Shown: positions 44,008-52,760 of the stretch, piece by piece
Numbering within the stretch: position 1 is the stretch's first letter
Layout of the letters: every line of letters starts with the position of its first letter
Assembly (NCBI RefSeq): GCF_001553405.1
Contig: NZ_KQ960953.1
Coordinates: 125,517 to 183,618 of the forward strand
Reading direction: 5' to 3'
DNA: 58,102 nucleotides
Source of the DNA: Megasphaera hutchinsoni
Lineage (GTDB): Bacteria > Bacillota > Negativicutes > Veillonellales > Megasphaeraceae
Position numbers and translations under genes: made by a program
Notes under the pieces: model-generated
Told to the model about the DNA's origin: nothing
Database searches by the model: none
The model's input: only the letters and a program-made list of their open reading frames with translations

Positions 44008-44742
44008 ATGAAAGAAAGACACAATACGTACATGTACGAAGAACAGGAAATAGCAGCAGTGCTTACGCCTTGTGAAAGCGAATGCGAAGCAGGTGTATAT
44101 ATTTCTGATTGTGTGGAAGAAATTGCCATTGGGGCGAATACAACATTACAAGTGTTGCGAAATAATACCCTTTTACAAGATATAGCCGGTGGAACGTTTG
44201 TTCAATTTTTACAAGATACACAAGATACACTGGAAACAGATCCGCTATCCATAGGAGAAGTTATTGCCTCTAAAAATCCTCAATCGTTGCTCATCCCTTT
44301 TTTAATTTCCTTAAAGGTAGATGTGGTTTTACGGCATAAAGGCCGTATGTGTGTACGTGATTATATATCTTGCCCACCCTTGGGAGAAGATATTTTAGAA
44401 ATACGCATTGCTAAAGAAAAAGTATATGCTGCTTATGCGGCGATACGACAAGAAAAAACGCAAATACCTTATATTACAGCGGCGGTGGCCGTACGAGAAG
44501 AAGGCTGGCGAGTCGTTATTGGTGCAAGACCGGGCGGTGCATTAGTAGCCCATAATGCGAGCATCGAATTGACGGAAAAAGGGGTTACCGTTTGTGAAAA
44601 CGTTGCCCACTTGGCGGCAGAAGAAATGGCTGTTAGCGATGACGAGTTATGCACCGCGCAAACACGTCGGGAATATATTAAGCAGATCGTAAGAGCATTG
44701 GTACAAAAGGCATGGCACGGATATAGTCGTGTGGTAGAATAG
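44008..44742 (+). CDS. Molybdenum hydroxylase FAD-binding-subunit-like protein, lacking the usual N-terminal FAD domain
   Basis: A 244-residue protein. EEIAIGANTTLQVLRNNTLL and the C-terminal region after residue 135 (RIAKEKVYAAYAAIRQ, TAAVAVREEGWRVVIGARPGG) resemble the FAD-binding subunit of xanthine dehydrogenase/CO dehydrogenase (XdhB/CoxM). The N-terminal segment that in the family binds the ADP part of FAD with a G-G-T-D motif is replaced by a short unrelated stretch. It may no longer bind FAD or may be a regulatory or maturation relative. Its neighbour is yqeC, itself tied to selenium-dependent molybdenum hydroxylases, which supports the assignment. Confidence 0.6.
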   Translation: MKERHNTYMYEEQEIAAVLTPCESECEAGVYISDCVEEIAIGANTTLQVLRNNTLLQDIAGGTFVQFLQDTQDTLETDPLSIGEVIASKNPQSLLIPFLISLKVDVVLRHKGRMCVRDYISCPPLGEDILEIRIAKEKVYAAYAAIRQEKTQIPYITAAVAVREEGWRVVIGARPGGALVAHNASIELTEKGVTVCENVAHLAAEEMAVSDDELCTAQTRREYIKQIVRALVQKAWHGYSRVVE

Positions 44743-44757
44743 AAGGGAGATATAGCT

Positions 44758-45546
44758 ATGACAGCAGATAATCGGTGGCTACGTATGTTAAGACCGGGGA
44801 TTACAATGATTTTAGGTGCAGGAGGAAAAACAACTGTTTTAGAACGCTTGGGAACGTTTGGCCATGCAAATAAATATCCATTGTTGGTGAGTAGTACCGT
44901 GCCGGTAGACAGTGCAAGAGTAGATAATGTAGAACCATTTGATGTGATTTGTACGGACGATATAGAAAAAGGGATGGCTTTTTGTGAGGAACGCATTGCT
45001 ACGGGACATTTGCCCGCTTGGTTTAGTCGGTTAAACGAAGAGGATTGTTATGAAGGGTTAAGTCCTACTCTTATTGATCAGATAAAACACCATCATCCAG
45101 CATGGTACATTCTCATTGAAGGGGATTATACGCAAAATAAATGGCTCAAAGCACCGCTACCTAATGATGTTCCCTTACCAGTAGATTGCGATTTGGTGAT
45201 TGGCGTAGTCAATTTGCAAATGTTGGGTATGGCGTTGACGGCAGATAAAGTTGCAGGCATTGAAACGGCAACCGCTATCATGGGCCGTGCACACGGGGCT
45301 ATCGTAACCCCGTCGATGCTGGCAACCTTGCTTATGCATCCACGTGGCTTATTTCGTGGAGCCGCCTGTGCGAAAATCCTTTTTTGCACGGGGTATAATG
45401 CAGTACAACATCGCATGACGTCAGCTTTATTAGACGATTTAACAGATCTTGACTTAGAAGCTAGCGTACTTGCTGATGGCTATCGAGATACATGTATAAT
45501 TCGACAATACGTATGTTATGGTGTGAGTCGAGATAGGAATGAGTAA
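44758..45546 (+). CDS. yqeC: YqeC-type selenium cofactor biosynthesis protein (putative)
   Basis: A 262-residue protein with an N-terminal P-loop-like ILGAGGKTTVLERLG (residues 18-32) and the YqeC signature region LIEGDYTQNKWLKAPLP followed by DLVIGVVNLQMLGMAL. YqeC is associated by gene context with maturation of selenium-dependent molybdenum hydroxylases. It begins 15 bases after the FAD-subunit-like gene and its stop overlaps the deacetylase start (TAATG). No large molybdenum subunit is in this window. Confidence 0.78.
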   Translation: MTADNRWLRMLRPGITMILGAGGKTTVLERLGTFGHANKYPLLVSSTVPVDSARVDNVEPFDVICTDDIEKGMAFCEERIATGHLPAWFSRLNEEDCYEGLSPTLIDQIKHHHPAWYILIEGDYTQNKWLKAPLPNDVPLPVDCDLVIGVVNLQMLGMALTADKVAGIETATAIMGRAHGAIVTPSMLATLLMHPRGLFRGAACAKILFCTGYNAVQHRMTSALLDDLTDLDLEASVLADGYRDTCIIRQYVCYGVSRDRNE

Positions 45547-46559
45547 TGAGAAAAAATAAACATATTATTATTATTAGTTTGTGTGTCATTATTTTATTGG
45601 GAATTAGTGGCAGTCTAGCTTTTTACCATTTGGAAAAAGCTACGCGGGAATCTGCTACATCGGGGTTAAAAGACGAATCAGTAGTACAGCGTGTTATTTC
45701 AACGCAACCGGCTACATCGCCACAAGAAAAAACGTCCATTATGCCTAAAGAAGAACAACCTGCGGAAGAACCCATAATGGCTCAACCCGTTACACCGAAG
45801 AATGATCAAGTAACCTATCTTGATGATGCCTTTACGCTTCCAGATCCACATGAAAATCGACCTGTTTATGACAGATATACCATACGACAACGCCAAGAAA
45901 AGGGTTTACCTCTTACGTATGGGGCAAAACGAGAGTATTATTACGGTAAAAAAGTTGTATATCTAACCTTTGATGATGGACCGGATAAACAAAATACACC
46001 GGCAATTTTACGTATTTTAAAGCAGGAAAATATTAAGGGAACCTTTTTTTTAGTTGGCTTGAATGTTGTCAAACATCCTAGTATCGTGCGTGCTATTTTT
46101 GAATCGGGAAATGCCATTGGCTTGCATTCTTATACGCATAATTATAAGAAACTATATGCATCACCGCAGAATTATATGGATGAAATGATGATGACGGAAG
46201 ATGTCATATATCGTATTTTACAAGTACGACCGATTATTACACGGGCTCCTGGCGGTACGGCTGGACATTTTACGAAAGCTTATTGGGATACGATAAAACG
46301 CTATGGCTATATTGAAGTAGGCTGGAATTCCTTGACGGGGGATGCGGATGGCACGGGTAAAACGGCAGATAAGGCGTATCAAAATATTGTATCGCAAATA
46401 CAACAACAACCCTACTTACATACCCATTTAGTCATTTTAATGCATGATTCCGCTGGGCATGGTGAAACGGTGACCGTATTGCCGAGAATTATCCATTATT
46501 TTAAAGAGCAAGGCTATACATTTCGGGTGATTACACCGGCAATACCTCCCGCATGGTAA
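45546..46559 (+). CDS. Membrane-anchored polysaccharide deacetylase (NodB domain)
   Basis: A 337-residue protein with one N-terminal membrane segment (residues 5-27), a linker rich in Gln, Pro and Glu to about residue 130, then a NodB deacetylase domain. Motifs are VYLTFDDGPDKQNTP (metal aspartate), HSYTHNYKKL (metal histidines), RAPGGTAGHF and VILMHDSAGH. It likely deacetylates peptidoglycan or another envelope glycan on the outer face of the inner membrane. Translationally coupled to yqeC by a one-base overlap, an unexpected pairing. Confidence 0.9.
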   Translation: MRKNKHIIIISLCVIILLGISGSLAFYHLEKATRESATSGLKDESVVQRVISTQPATSPQEKTSIMPKEEQPAEEPIMAQPVTPKNDQVTYLDDAFTLPDPHENRPVYDRYTIRQRQEKGLPLTYGAKREYYYGKKVVYLTFDDGPDKQNTPAILRILKQENIKGTFFLVGLNVVKHPSIVRAIFESGNAIGLHSYTHNYKKLYASPQNYMDEMMMTEDVIYRILQVRPIITRAPGGTAGHFTKAYWDTIKRYGYIEVGWNSLTGDADGTGKTADKAYQNIVSQIQQQPYLHTHLVILMHDSAGHGETVTVLPRIIHYFKEQGYTFRVITPAIPPAW

Positions 46560-46566
46560 AAAAATA

Positions 46567-46596
46567 TTGACAAATGTATTCAAAACAGCATATGAT
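46567..46596 (+). promoter_or_regulatory. Promoter of the aro operon
   Basis: TTGACA at 46567-46572, an 18-base spacer and TATGAT at 46591-46596. It implies a leader of about 195 bases before aroF. Confidence 0.65.
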
Positions 46597-46603
46597 AAAC
46601 GAA

Positions 46604-46797
46604 ATATCAGGGTATTGCATATAATTCTATTTTCGAGTGTACTGATAGGATGAAAATATAAGGTTGTTACAGCAGATATAGCTATATCCATTTTAAGCCG
46701 ATGATATACAAGTATGGTTTATGGTAAAAACCTTATAATAATGGTAAAGCAGGCTCATAGGAGTCTGCTTTACCATTTGTTATAAGGGGGAGGGAAT
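46604..46797 (+). promoter_or_regulatory. Structured leader of the aro operon
   Basis: The leader holds a palindrome GATATAGCTATATC (46676-46689) and a long inverted repeat: CCTTATAA (46731-46738) and ATGGTAAAGCAG (46741-46752) pair with CTGCTTTACCAT (46765-46776) and TTATAAGG (46780-46787). The last arm runs directly into GGGAGGG, the ribosome binding site of aroF. No T run follows on the plus strand, so control of translation start or a protein-bound operator is more likely than termination. A 23-codon frame without a clear ribosome binding site crosses it (46714-46785). Confidence 0.55.
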
Positions 46798-47817
46798 ATG
46801 ATAATCATCATAAAATCAAGTAGTTCTTTATTGGAGATAAAACGATTAACAGATACATTGCAAATACAAGGGTTACAAATAGAACGCATTGAAGAAAAAA
46901 CAAAAATGGTGCTTCGCGTTATGGGGAATACAAAACAAAGAAATTACGAACAGTGGCAACAATTTTCTTGCGTTGAGCAAGTTATTCCACTAGAAGTTCC
47001 TTATACACAAGCGGCCCGTGCTTTTCATGCAGATGATACGATTATTACGTTGAAAAATGGTAGTACCATTGGCGGCAAAAAACTCGCTATAATGGCTGGT
47101 CCATGTTCCGTAGAAACAATGGAACAAATGCAGTATTTGGCAACAAAAATGGCAACGTTAGGGGCAACGGTTATGCGTGGTGGGGCCTTTAAGCCACGGA
47201 CATCGCCCTATTCTTTTCAAGGATTGAAAGAAAAAGGCCTTGATATGTTATGTCGTACGGCAAGGGCAGCCCATTTACCCGTTGTAACGGAAATCATGGC
47301 ACCGCATATGATTGATATCTTTTTGGAAAAAAAAGTGGATATAATTCAAATTGGTGCGAGAAATATGCAGAATTTTGACCTCTTGCAGGCCGTAGGCAAA
47401 ACACAGGTACCTGTACTTTTAAAACGAGGACTTTGTGCGACTATTGAAGAATGGCTTATGGCGGCAGAATATATTATGGCTGCGGGAAATCCGCATGTGA
47501 TATTGTGCGAACGGGGGATTCGTACGTACGAAACGTATACGCGTAATACCTTAGACCTCAGTGCGGTGCTAGCGGTAAAACGGCAAAGTCATTTGCCTAT
47601 TATTGTTGATCCTAGCCATGCTTCAGGGAAAAGATGGATGGTACCAGCCTTAGCCAAGGCAGCTATTGCATGTGGTGCCGATGGCATTATGGTAGAAGTA
47701 CATCCCCGGCCGGAAGAAGCATGGTGCGATGGTGAAGAATCGATTACACCTGAAACCTTTGGCCAGTTAGTTGATGATTTACGTCAGTTAGCACCGTTAG
47801 TAGGACGTGAAATATAG
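46798..47817 (+). CDS. aroF: 3-deoxy-7-phosphoheptulonate synthase (DAHP synthase)
   Basis: A 339-residue enzyme, first step of the shikimate pathway, joining phosphoenolpyruvate and erythrose-4-phosphate. An N-terminal ferredoxin-like regulatory domain (residues 1-70) is followed by the barrel: LAIMAGPCSVETMEQM, GGAFKPRTSPYSFQGL, IQIGARNMQNFDLL and IVDPSHASGKRWMV. The N-terminal domain marks the feedback-regulated AroF type, as in Thermotoga. First gene of a six-gene operon, under the structured leader. Confidence 0.95.
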   Translation: MIIIIKSSSSLLEIKRLTDTLQIQGLQIERIEEKTKMVLRVMGNTKQRNYEQWQQFSCVEQVIPLEVPYTQAARAFHADDTIITLKNGSTIGGKKLAIMAGPCSVETMEQMQYLATKMATLGATVMRGGAFKPRTSPYSFQGLKEKGLDMLCRTARAAHLPVVTEIMAPHMIDIFLEKKVDIIQIGARNMQNFDLLQAVGKTQVPVLLKRGLCATIEEWLMAAEYIMAAGNPHVILCERGIRTYETYTRNTLDLSAVLAVKRQSHLPIIVDPSHASGKRWMVPALAKAAIACGADGIMVEVHPRPEEAWCDGEESITPETFGQLVDDLRQLAPLVGREI

Positions 47818-47842
47818 CCAATAGATGATAGAGGAGGCACAT

Positions 47843-48913
47843 ATGATAGAGATTCCAATTAAAACGGAGCAACGTACATATTCCATTCATATTGAAAGGG
47901 GAATCCTCGATAAGGTAGAAAACTATTTTCCTACGTCCTTAGCACCTAAGACGGTTGTTATTATTAGTGATCAGAATGTGTATGCCCGGTATGGGAAACG
48001 GTTGGAACGTAGTATTAACAACATGGGCTTAGTCGTACAACCGATTGTTTTTCCAGCGGGAGAACAAAGCAAATCCATGCATATGGCGATGGATATTTAT
48101 CGTCAATGCATGGATGCGGGTATTACACGGCAAGATTGCATCCTTACTTTAGGCGGTGGTGTGACGGGAGATTTAGGCGGTTTTGTTGCTTCTACCTATT
48201 TACGGGGAATTCCCTTTATCCAGATACCAACGACGATTATAGCACAGGTTGACAGCAGTATTGGGGGAAAAGTTGCGATTAATGTATGTGGCAGGAAAAA
48301 TCAAGTTGGCTCCTTTTATCAACCTCATGGTGTATGGATTGATCCCGACTTATTACGTACTTTACCGAAGCGGTTTATTCGTGATGGCATGGGGGAAGTC
48401 ATTAAATACGGTTGTATTCGTGAAGAACGGTTAATTACACAGCTTGAGGCCTTAGATGAACAACGTATTTATTCTCATTGGGAAGAAATTATTGCGACTT
48501 GCTGTCGAATAAAAGGGGAAATTGTACAACATGATGCCTACGACCGAGGGGAACGACAACTATTGAATTTTGGTCATACCCTTGGTCATGCAGTGGAAGG
48601 AGCAGGTCAATTTCAGAGCTATACGCATGGCGAAAGCGTTGCCATTGGCATGTCCCTTTTGACAGCACAGACAGAAACCTTGCACCTCACCGAAGCAGGC
48701 GTAACCGAACGCTTACGACAACTGTTACAACAATATCATTTGCCCATCACCACGGATATTCCGTGGGAGAAAATGACCCCTTTTTTGCAACAAGATAAAA
48801 AAAGACGAGGTGACAAGATTACGTTGGTCGTTCTTTCTCGTATGGGACAAGCCGTATTATATCCTGTTTTATTTTCCGCGGTGGGAATTTATTTGAAAGG
48901 AACGGCAATATGA
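47843..48913 (+). CDS. aroB: 3-dehydroquinate synthase
   Basis: A 356-residue NAD- and metal-dependent synthase. LTLGGGVTGDLGGFVASTYLRG binds NAD, IPTTIIAQVDSSIGGKVAIN and NFGHTLGHAVEGAG hold metal and substrate residues. The start is the ATG at 47843 after GAGGAGG; an in-frame ATG at 47825 lies upstream of that site. The end overlaps aroA by four bases (ATGA). Confidence 0.96.
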   Translation: MIEIPIKTEQRTYSIHIERGILDKVENYFPTSLAPKTVVIISDQNVYARYGKRLERSINNMGLVVQPIVFPAGEQSKSMHMAMDIYRQCMDAGITRQDCILTLGGGVTGDLGGFVASTYLRGIPFIQIPTTIIAQVDSSIGGKVAINVCGRKNQVGSFYQPHGVWIDPDLLRTLPKRFIRDGMGEVIKYGCIREERLITQLEALDEQRIYSHWEEIIATCCRIKGEIVQHDAYDRGERQLLNFGHTLGHAVEGAGQFQSYTHGESVAIGMSLLTAQTETLHLTEAGVTERLRQLLQQYHLPITTDIPWEKMTPFLQQDKKRRGDKITLVVLSRMGQAVLYPVLFSAVGIYLKGTAI

Positions 48914-50202
48914 AATTACAAATTATGGCAGCACGGTGGCAAGGTGAAATTGATGTGCCTTCCTCGAAAAGTATGGGGCACCGGCACTTGATTGCTGCTG
49001 CGTTAAGTCGGGATACTAGTTATATTAAGGGAATAACACCGTCCGATGATATCGAAGCAACCATTGAAGTTTTACGCAGTTTGGGCGTAGACATCCAACG
49101 ACAGGCGGAAGTGCGTCCTCATAGATACACCTATTTGGTACAAGGCGGTATGCAGTCCTATTCCCACCCGATAGTATGTGATGCCCGTGAATCGGCCTCA
49201 ACGTTGCGATTGCTATTACCTCTAGCTATATATAGTGATAATAAAGTTTTATTTACGGGGCGAGGACGATTGACACAACGCTCATTGGCTCCTTATCAAG
49301 CCTTATGTATGAAGCAAGGAATATATTGGCAACAAAGCGAACACACATTCCCTCTTACGGTACAAGGTCATTGGACGGCAGGAACTATGGCTTTACGAGG
49401 GGACATTAGTTCTCAATTTTTTTCGGGCTTATTATTCGTCTTGCCGCTGCTAAAAGAAAGTTCCACGGTTATAAGTACAACGCCTCTTGAATCGGCTGGT
49501 TACGTTAATTTGACATGTGCGTGCTTGCGAGAACACGGCGTAGCGATTCAAGCGAAAGAAAATGCTGTCTATTTCATTCGCGGCGGTCAAACCTATCGGG
49601 CTGGTACCTATCACGTTGAAGGAGATTATTCACAAGCTGCCTTTTGGTTGGCTGCGGGCGTTTTGCGTGGCACCCTTACTTGCAGTGGGTTAAATCGTAA
49701 CTCCTTGCAAGGCGATCGACAGATACTTGCCCTTTTACAACAAATGGGCGGACACGTAGGTTGGGAAGGGGATAAACTTACGGCTAGGCAATCGAATTTA
49801 CAGGGGATAGACATAGATGTTTCGAGTTGTCCCGATTTATTTCCCGTATTAGCTGCCGTAGGCACACAAGCGACAGGCGTTACGCGACTTTATCATGCGG
49901 CACGATTGCGATACAAAGAAAGCGATCGTCTTCATGCCATGGCAACGGCCTTGCAAACATTAGGTGCAACGGTGACGGAACGAGCCGATCAGTTATGTAT
50001 TGTCGGTCCGACACCGCTCCGCGGCGGAACGGTATCGGGTAGTCGTGACCATCGCATTGTCATGGCGTTGGCCATATTAGCACCTTTTTGTCAGCACGCG
50101 TTACAAATTGAAGACGCCCAAGCCGTTGTTAAATCATATCCCTGTTTTTGGCAGGACATACAGAAAGTAGGAGGTATATTAACACAGGAGGAAACCATAT
50201 GA
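48910..50202 (+). CDS. aroA: 3-phosphoshikimate 1-carboxyvinyltransferase (EPSP synthase)
   Basis: A 430-residue two-domain enzyme adding enolpyruvate to shikimate-3-phosphate. DVPSSKSMGHRHLIAAAL at the N-terminus and VKSYPCFWQDIQKVGG at the C-terminus are typical; the segment normally reading GNAGTA/SGTT is CDARESASTLRLLLP here, so this is a divergent class with respect to that loop. RYKESDRLHAMATALQTLGA and SRDHRIVMALAI complete the site. Four-base overlaps on both sides tie it to aroB and aroC. Confidence 0.95.
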   Translation: MKLQIMAARWQGEIDVPSSKSMGHRHLIAAALSRDTSYIKGITPSDDIEATIEVLRSLGVDIQRQAEVRPHRYTYLVQGGMQSYSHPIVCDARESASTLRLLLPLAIYSDNKVLFTGRGRLTQRSLAPYQALCMKQGIYWQQSEHTFPLTVQGHWTAGTMALRGDISSQFFSGLLFVLPLLKESSTVISTTPLESAGYVNLTCACLREHGVAIQAKENAVYFIRGGQTYRAGTYHVEGDYSQAAFWLAAGVLRGTLTCSGLNRNSLQGDRQILALLQQMGGHVGWEGDKLTARQSNLQGIDIDVSSCPDLFPVLAAVGTQATGVTRLYHAARLRYKESDRLHAMATALQTLGATVTERADQLCIVGPTPLRGGTVSGSRDHRIVMALAILAPFCQHALQIEDAQAVVKSYPCFWQDIQKVGGILTQEETI

Positions 50203-51293
50203 ATACCATTGGCACGCGTGTGCGTTTAACCCTTTTTGGCGAATCACATGGCCCTTCCATTGGGGCCGTATTGGATGGGTTGCCACCAGGCGAAACGATT
50301 GACTGGGCAGCCGTGCAACGTGAAATGGCACGGCGTCGGCCGGGACAAGGTCCATGGACGACTTCTCGCCAAGAAACAGATGCCTATACGATTGAAAGCG
50401 GATATTTTCAAGACAAGACGACAGGCACACCTCTTTGTATACGCATTTACAATGAAGATTGCCAAGTACAGGACTATCAAGCTGGTGTAGTTCGTCCTGG
50501 TCACGCTGATTATACCACATATATACGCTATCACGGTTGCCACGATTATCGTGGCGGAGGGCATTTTTCGGGACGTTTAACGGCACCGCTCGTCTTTGCC
50601 GGTGCCATCGCCAAGCAAATCTTACAACGCCGTGGCGTATATATGGGCGGTCACATTTTACAAGTGGGGACCATTGGCGATCGCCCCTTTTCAGCTCTCG
50701 GTGAAAGCAAAGATACCTTGTGTACCTTGACAACGCAAGCATTGCCCTTACTAGATAGTACACTACGACCACGCATAGAAGAAGCCATAGGTAATGTGAA
50801 AGCCGAGGGCGATTCCTTAGGAGGGATAGTCGAACTAATGGCAAGCGGTCTTCCCGCCGGTTTAGGAACTCCTTTTTTTGACAGTGTCGAAAGCGTTCTT
50901 AGTCATTTCTTCTTTTCCATTCCCGCGGTGAAGGGGGTTTCCTTTGGTAGTGGATTTGCTTTGGCGACGATGAAGGGATCTGCAAGCAACGATTCATTCT
51001 ACTATGAAAACGGCACTGTATATACGCGGACCAATCATAATGGAGGCATTAACGGCGGTATTACCAATGGTATGCCTCTTATTTGCCAAGTTGCAATCAA
51101 AGCAACTCCTTCTATTGGCAAAGTGCAAGAAACGATTGATGTACACGCCGAAAAGAACATTACCCTGGCGATACGAGGACGACATGATCCGTGTATAGTA
51201 CCTCGCGTTGTTCCTGTTTTAGAAGCTGCTTTGGCGTGGAGTTTACTAGACCTATGGGAAGATAGTGAGGGGATAAGAGGAGGGTACATATGA
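50199..51293 (+). CDS. aroC: Chorismate synthase
   Basis: A 364-residue FMN enzyme making chorismate. LTLFGESHGPSIGAVLDGLPPG is near the N-terminus, RRRPGQGPWTTSRQE and HDYRGGGHFSGRLTAPLVFAG are signature segments, and RHDPCIVPRVVPVLEAA closes the protein. The start is the ATG at 50199, six bases after AGGAGG and overlapping the aroA stop (ATGA); a longer frame from 50148 lies inside aroA. aroE starts four bases before its stop. Confidence 0.96.
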   Translation: MNTIGTRVRLTLFGESHGPSIGAVLDGLPPGETIDWAAVQREMARRRPGQGPWTTSRQETDAYTIESGYFQDKTTGTPLCIRIYNEDCQVQDYQAGVVRPGHADYTTYIRYHGCHDYRGGGHFSGRLTAPLVFAGAIAKQILQRRGVYMGGHILQVGTIGDRPFSALGESKDTLCTLTTQALPLLDSTLRPRIEEAIGNVKAEGDSLGGIVELMASGLPAGLGTPFFDSVESVLSHFFFSIPAVKGVSFGSGFALATMKGSASNDSFYYENGTVYTRTNHNGGINGGITNGMPLICQVAIKATPSIGKVQETIDVHAEKNITLAIRGRHDPCIVPRVVPVLEAALAWSLLDLWEDSEGIRGGYI

Positions 51294-52117
51294 AATTCGG
51301 CTTATTAGGAAATAATACCCATAGCCTATCGCCACAGATTCATCAACATATATTTGATGACCTGGGGACAAATGATACATACACCTTACTTGCTTATGCC
51401 AAAACCGATATGGACGTGCTTTTACAGCAGATAGAAGCAGCGGGTTTTGCAGGTATCAATGTGACTATTCCCTATAAGACGGAGGTCATCCCTTTTTTAG
51501 ATCAGCTTTCGCCGGCCGCACAAACTATTGGTGCCGTCAATACCATTGTTTTCGCAGCGGGAAAGCGGTATGGATATAATACCGATTATGACGGCTTTCA
51601 CCTGGCATTACAGGCACATGGGGTGAATATTTCCAGCAAAACCTGTGTCGTCTTGGGAACAGGCGGTGCATCCCGAGCAATCGTTGCCCTGTTACATGCA
51701 CAAGGGGCAAAAAACATCCGTCTTATCTCGCGACAACCATTGCAAAAAAAAGCAGATTGCCTATATGCAGAAAAATGGGGTGGACATATTGAATCCTATG
51801 CGGAACTATATGCCCGGCCTACATGCGATATTCTCGTCAACGCCACGCCGGTCGGTATGTATCCACAGATAGAGGCAAGTCCACTCATGACTTTGCCGGT
51901 AGGAACGGGTGATGTCGTTATCGATATTATTTATCGTCCGCAAGAAACACGGCTTTTACAGCAGGCACGCCAACAGGGAAAACAAACGATTAACGGTATG
52001 TACATGTTAGTTGCACAGGCCCTACGGGCAGAAGAAATCTGGCAAAAACGAACGTGGCATACCGCGTATATTCAATACCTTGTCAAGCAGATGGAGCAAA
52101 TTAATGGTGAAACATAA
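51290..52117 (+). CDS. aroE: Shikimate dehydrogenase
   Basis: A 275-residue NADP enzyme. The substrate domain has LLGNNTHSLSPQIH and the catalytic lysine in INVTIPYKTEV; NADP binds VVLGTGGASRAIVALL near residue 123. It reduces 3-dehydroshikimate to shikimate. It overlaps aroC by four bases and aroK by 14 bases. Confidence 0.95.
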   Translation: MKFGLLGNNTHSLSPQIHQHIFDDLGTNDTYTLLAYAKTDMDVLLQQIEAAGFAGINVTIPYKTEVIPFLDQLSPAAQTIGAVNTIVFAAGKRYGYNTDYDGFHLALQAHGVNISSKTCVVLGTGGASRAIVALLHAQGAKNIRLISRQPLQKKADCLYAEKWGGHIESYAELYARPTCDILVNATPVGMYPQIEASPLMTLPVGTGDVVIDIIYRPQETRLLQQARQQGKQTINGMYMLVAQALRAEEIWQKRTWHTAYIQYLVKQMEQINGET

Positions 52118-52622
52118 TATCATTTTAATTGGCATGCCTGGCGTTGGGAAAACGACATTGGGCCGTTTAGTGGCACAACAAATGGAACTTTCCTTTGTTG
52201 ATTTAGATGAATGGATTGAGCAACATAGCCACCATGACATTCCCTCTTTATTTGCCCGGGGAGAAACCTGTTTTCGTGATTGGGAAAGCAAGGCGTGTCA
52301 ACAGGTATCTACTTATGAATACACCCTTGTGGCAACTGGTGGTGGCGTTGTCTTACGAGCACAGAATATGACCTTATTGCAACGAGCAGGGCATATTCTG
52401 TGGCTATATCGTCCGTTATATCAACTGATGCGGACGTTGCAAGGAGAAAATAGACCGTTATTACAAGGAAGCAAGACAAGATTACGAACCTTATATAAAG
52501 AACGATATGAGTTATATCGCCAATATGGCGATGCTTGTATCTGTAATACGAAAACAGAGCAACAAACGATAGATAAGATGACTTGTTATATTCAACACTA
52601 TTTCGCTGCGAACAAACCATAG
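52104..52622 (+). CDS. aroK: Shikimate kinase
   Basis: A 172-residue P-loop kinase of standard size. Walker A is GMPGVGKTTLGRLVA near residue 9, DLDEWIEQ binds shikimate, and ATGGGVVLR is the conserved glycine-rich loop. The start is the ATG at 52104, where the family's N-terminus begins; a longer frame from 52011 lies in aroE. Last gene of the aro operon. The 3-dehydroquinate dehydratase gene (aroD/aroQ) is absent from the operon. Confidence 0.95.
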   Translation: MVKHNIILIGMPGVGKTTLGRLVAQQMELSFVDLDEWIEQHSHHDIPSLFARGETCFRDWESKACQQVSTYEYTLVATGGGVVLRAQNMTLLQRAGHILWLYRPLYQLMRTLQGENRPLLQGSKTRLRTLYKERYELYRQYGDACICNTKTEQQTIDKMTCYIQHYFAANKP

Positions 52623-52642
52623 ACAGCGAGAGGTGTGAAGAA

Positions 52643-52682
52643 CGAAAAAGCAACCCGCCCATAGGACGAGTTGCTTTTTTCG
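52643..52682. terminator. Bidirectional terminator between aroK and panB
   Basis: CGAAAAAGCAAC pairs with GTTGCTTTTTTCG around a 15-nt loop, between convergent operons. Confidence 0.85.
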
Positions 52683-52760
52683 AGCGTTTAATTTTTTAGC
52701 ATAGATGAGGTGCGTTTGTTTTACCTGCGTTGCTGTAACCGGTTGATTCTTGTTGCTGCA

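Noticed and set aside
46741-46776. Inverted repeat upstream of aroF as an ordinary terminator of the deacetylase operon
   Set aside because: No T tract follows on the plus strand, and a good promoter lies upstream of it, so it belongs to the aro leader; on the minus strand a T5 follows but no gene needs terminating there.
52011-52103. 31-codon N-terminal extension of aroK
   Set aside because: It lies inside aroE, and shikimate kinases begin just before the P-loop, matching the ATG at 52104.
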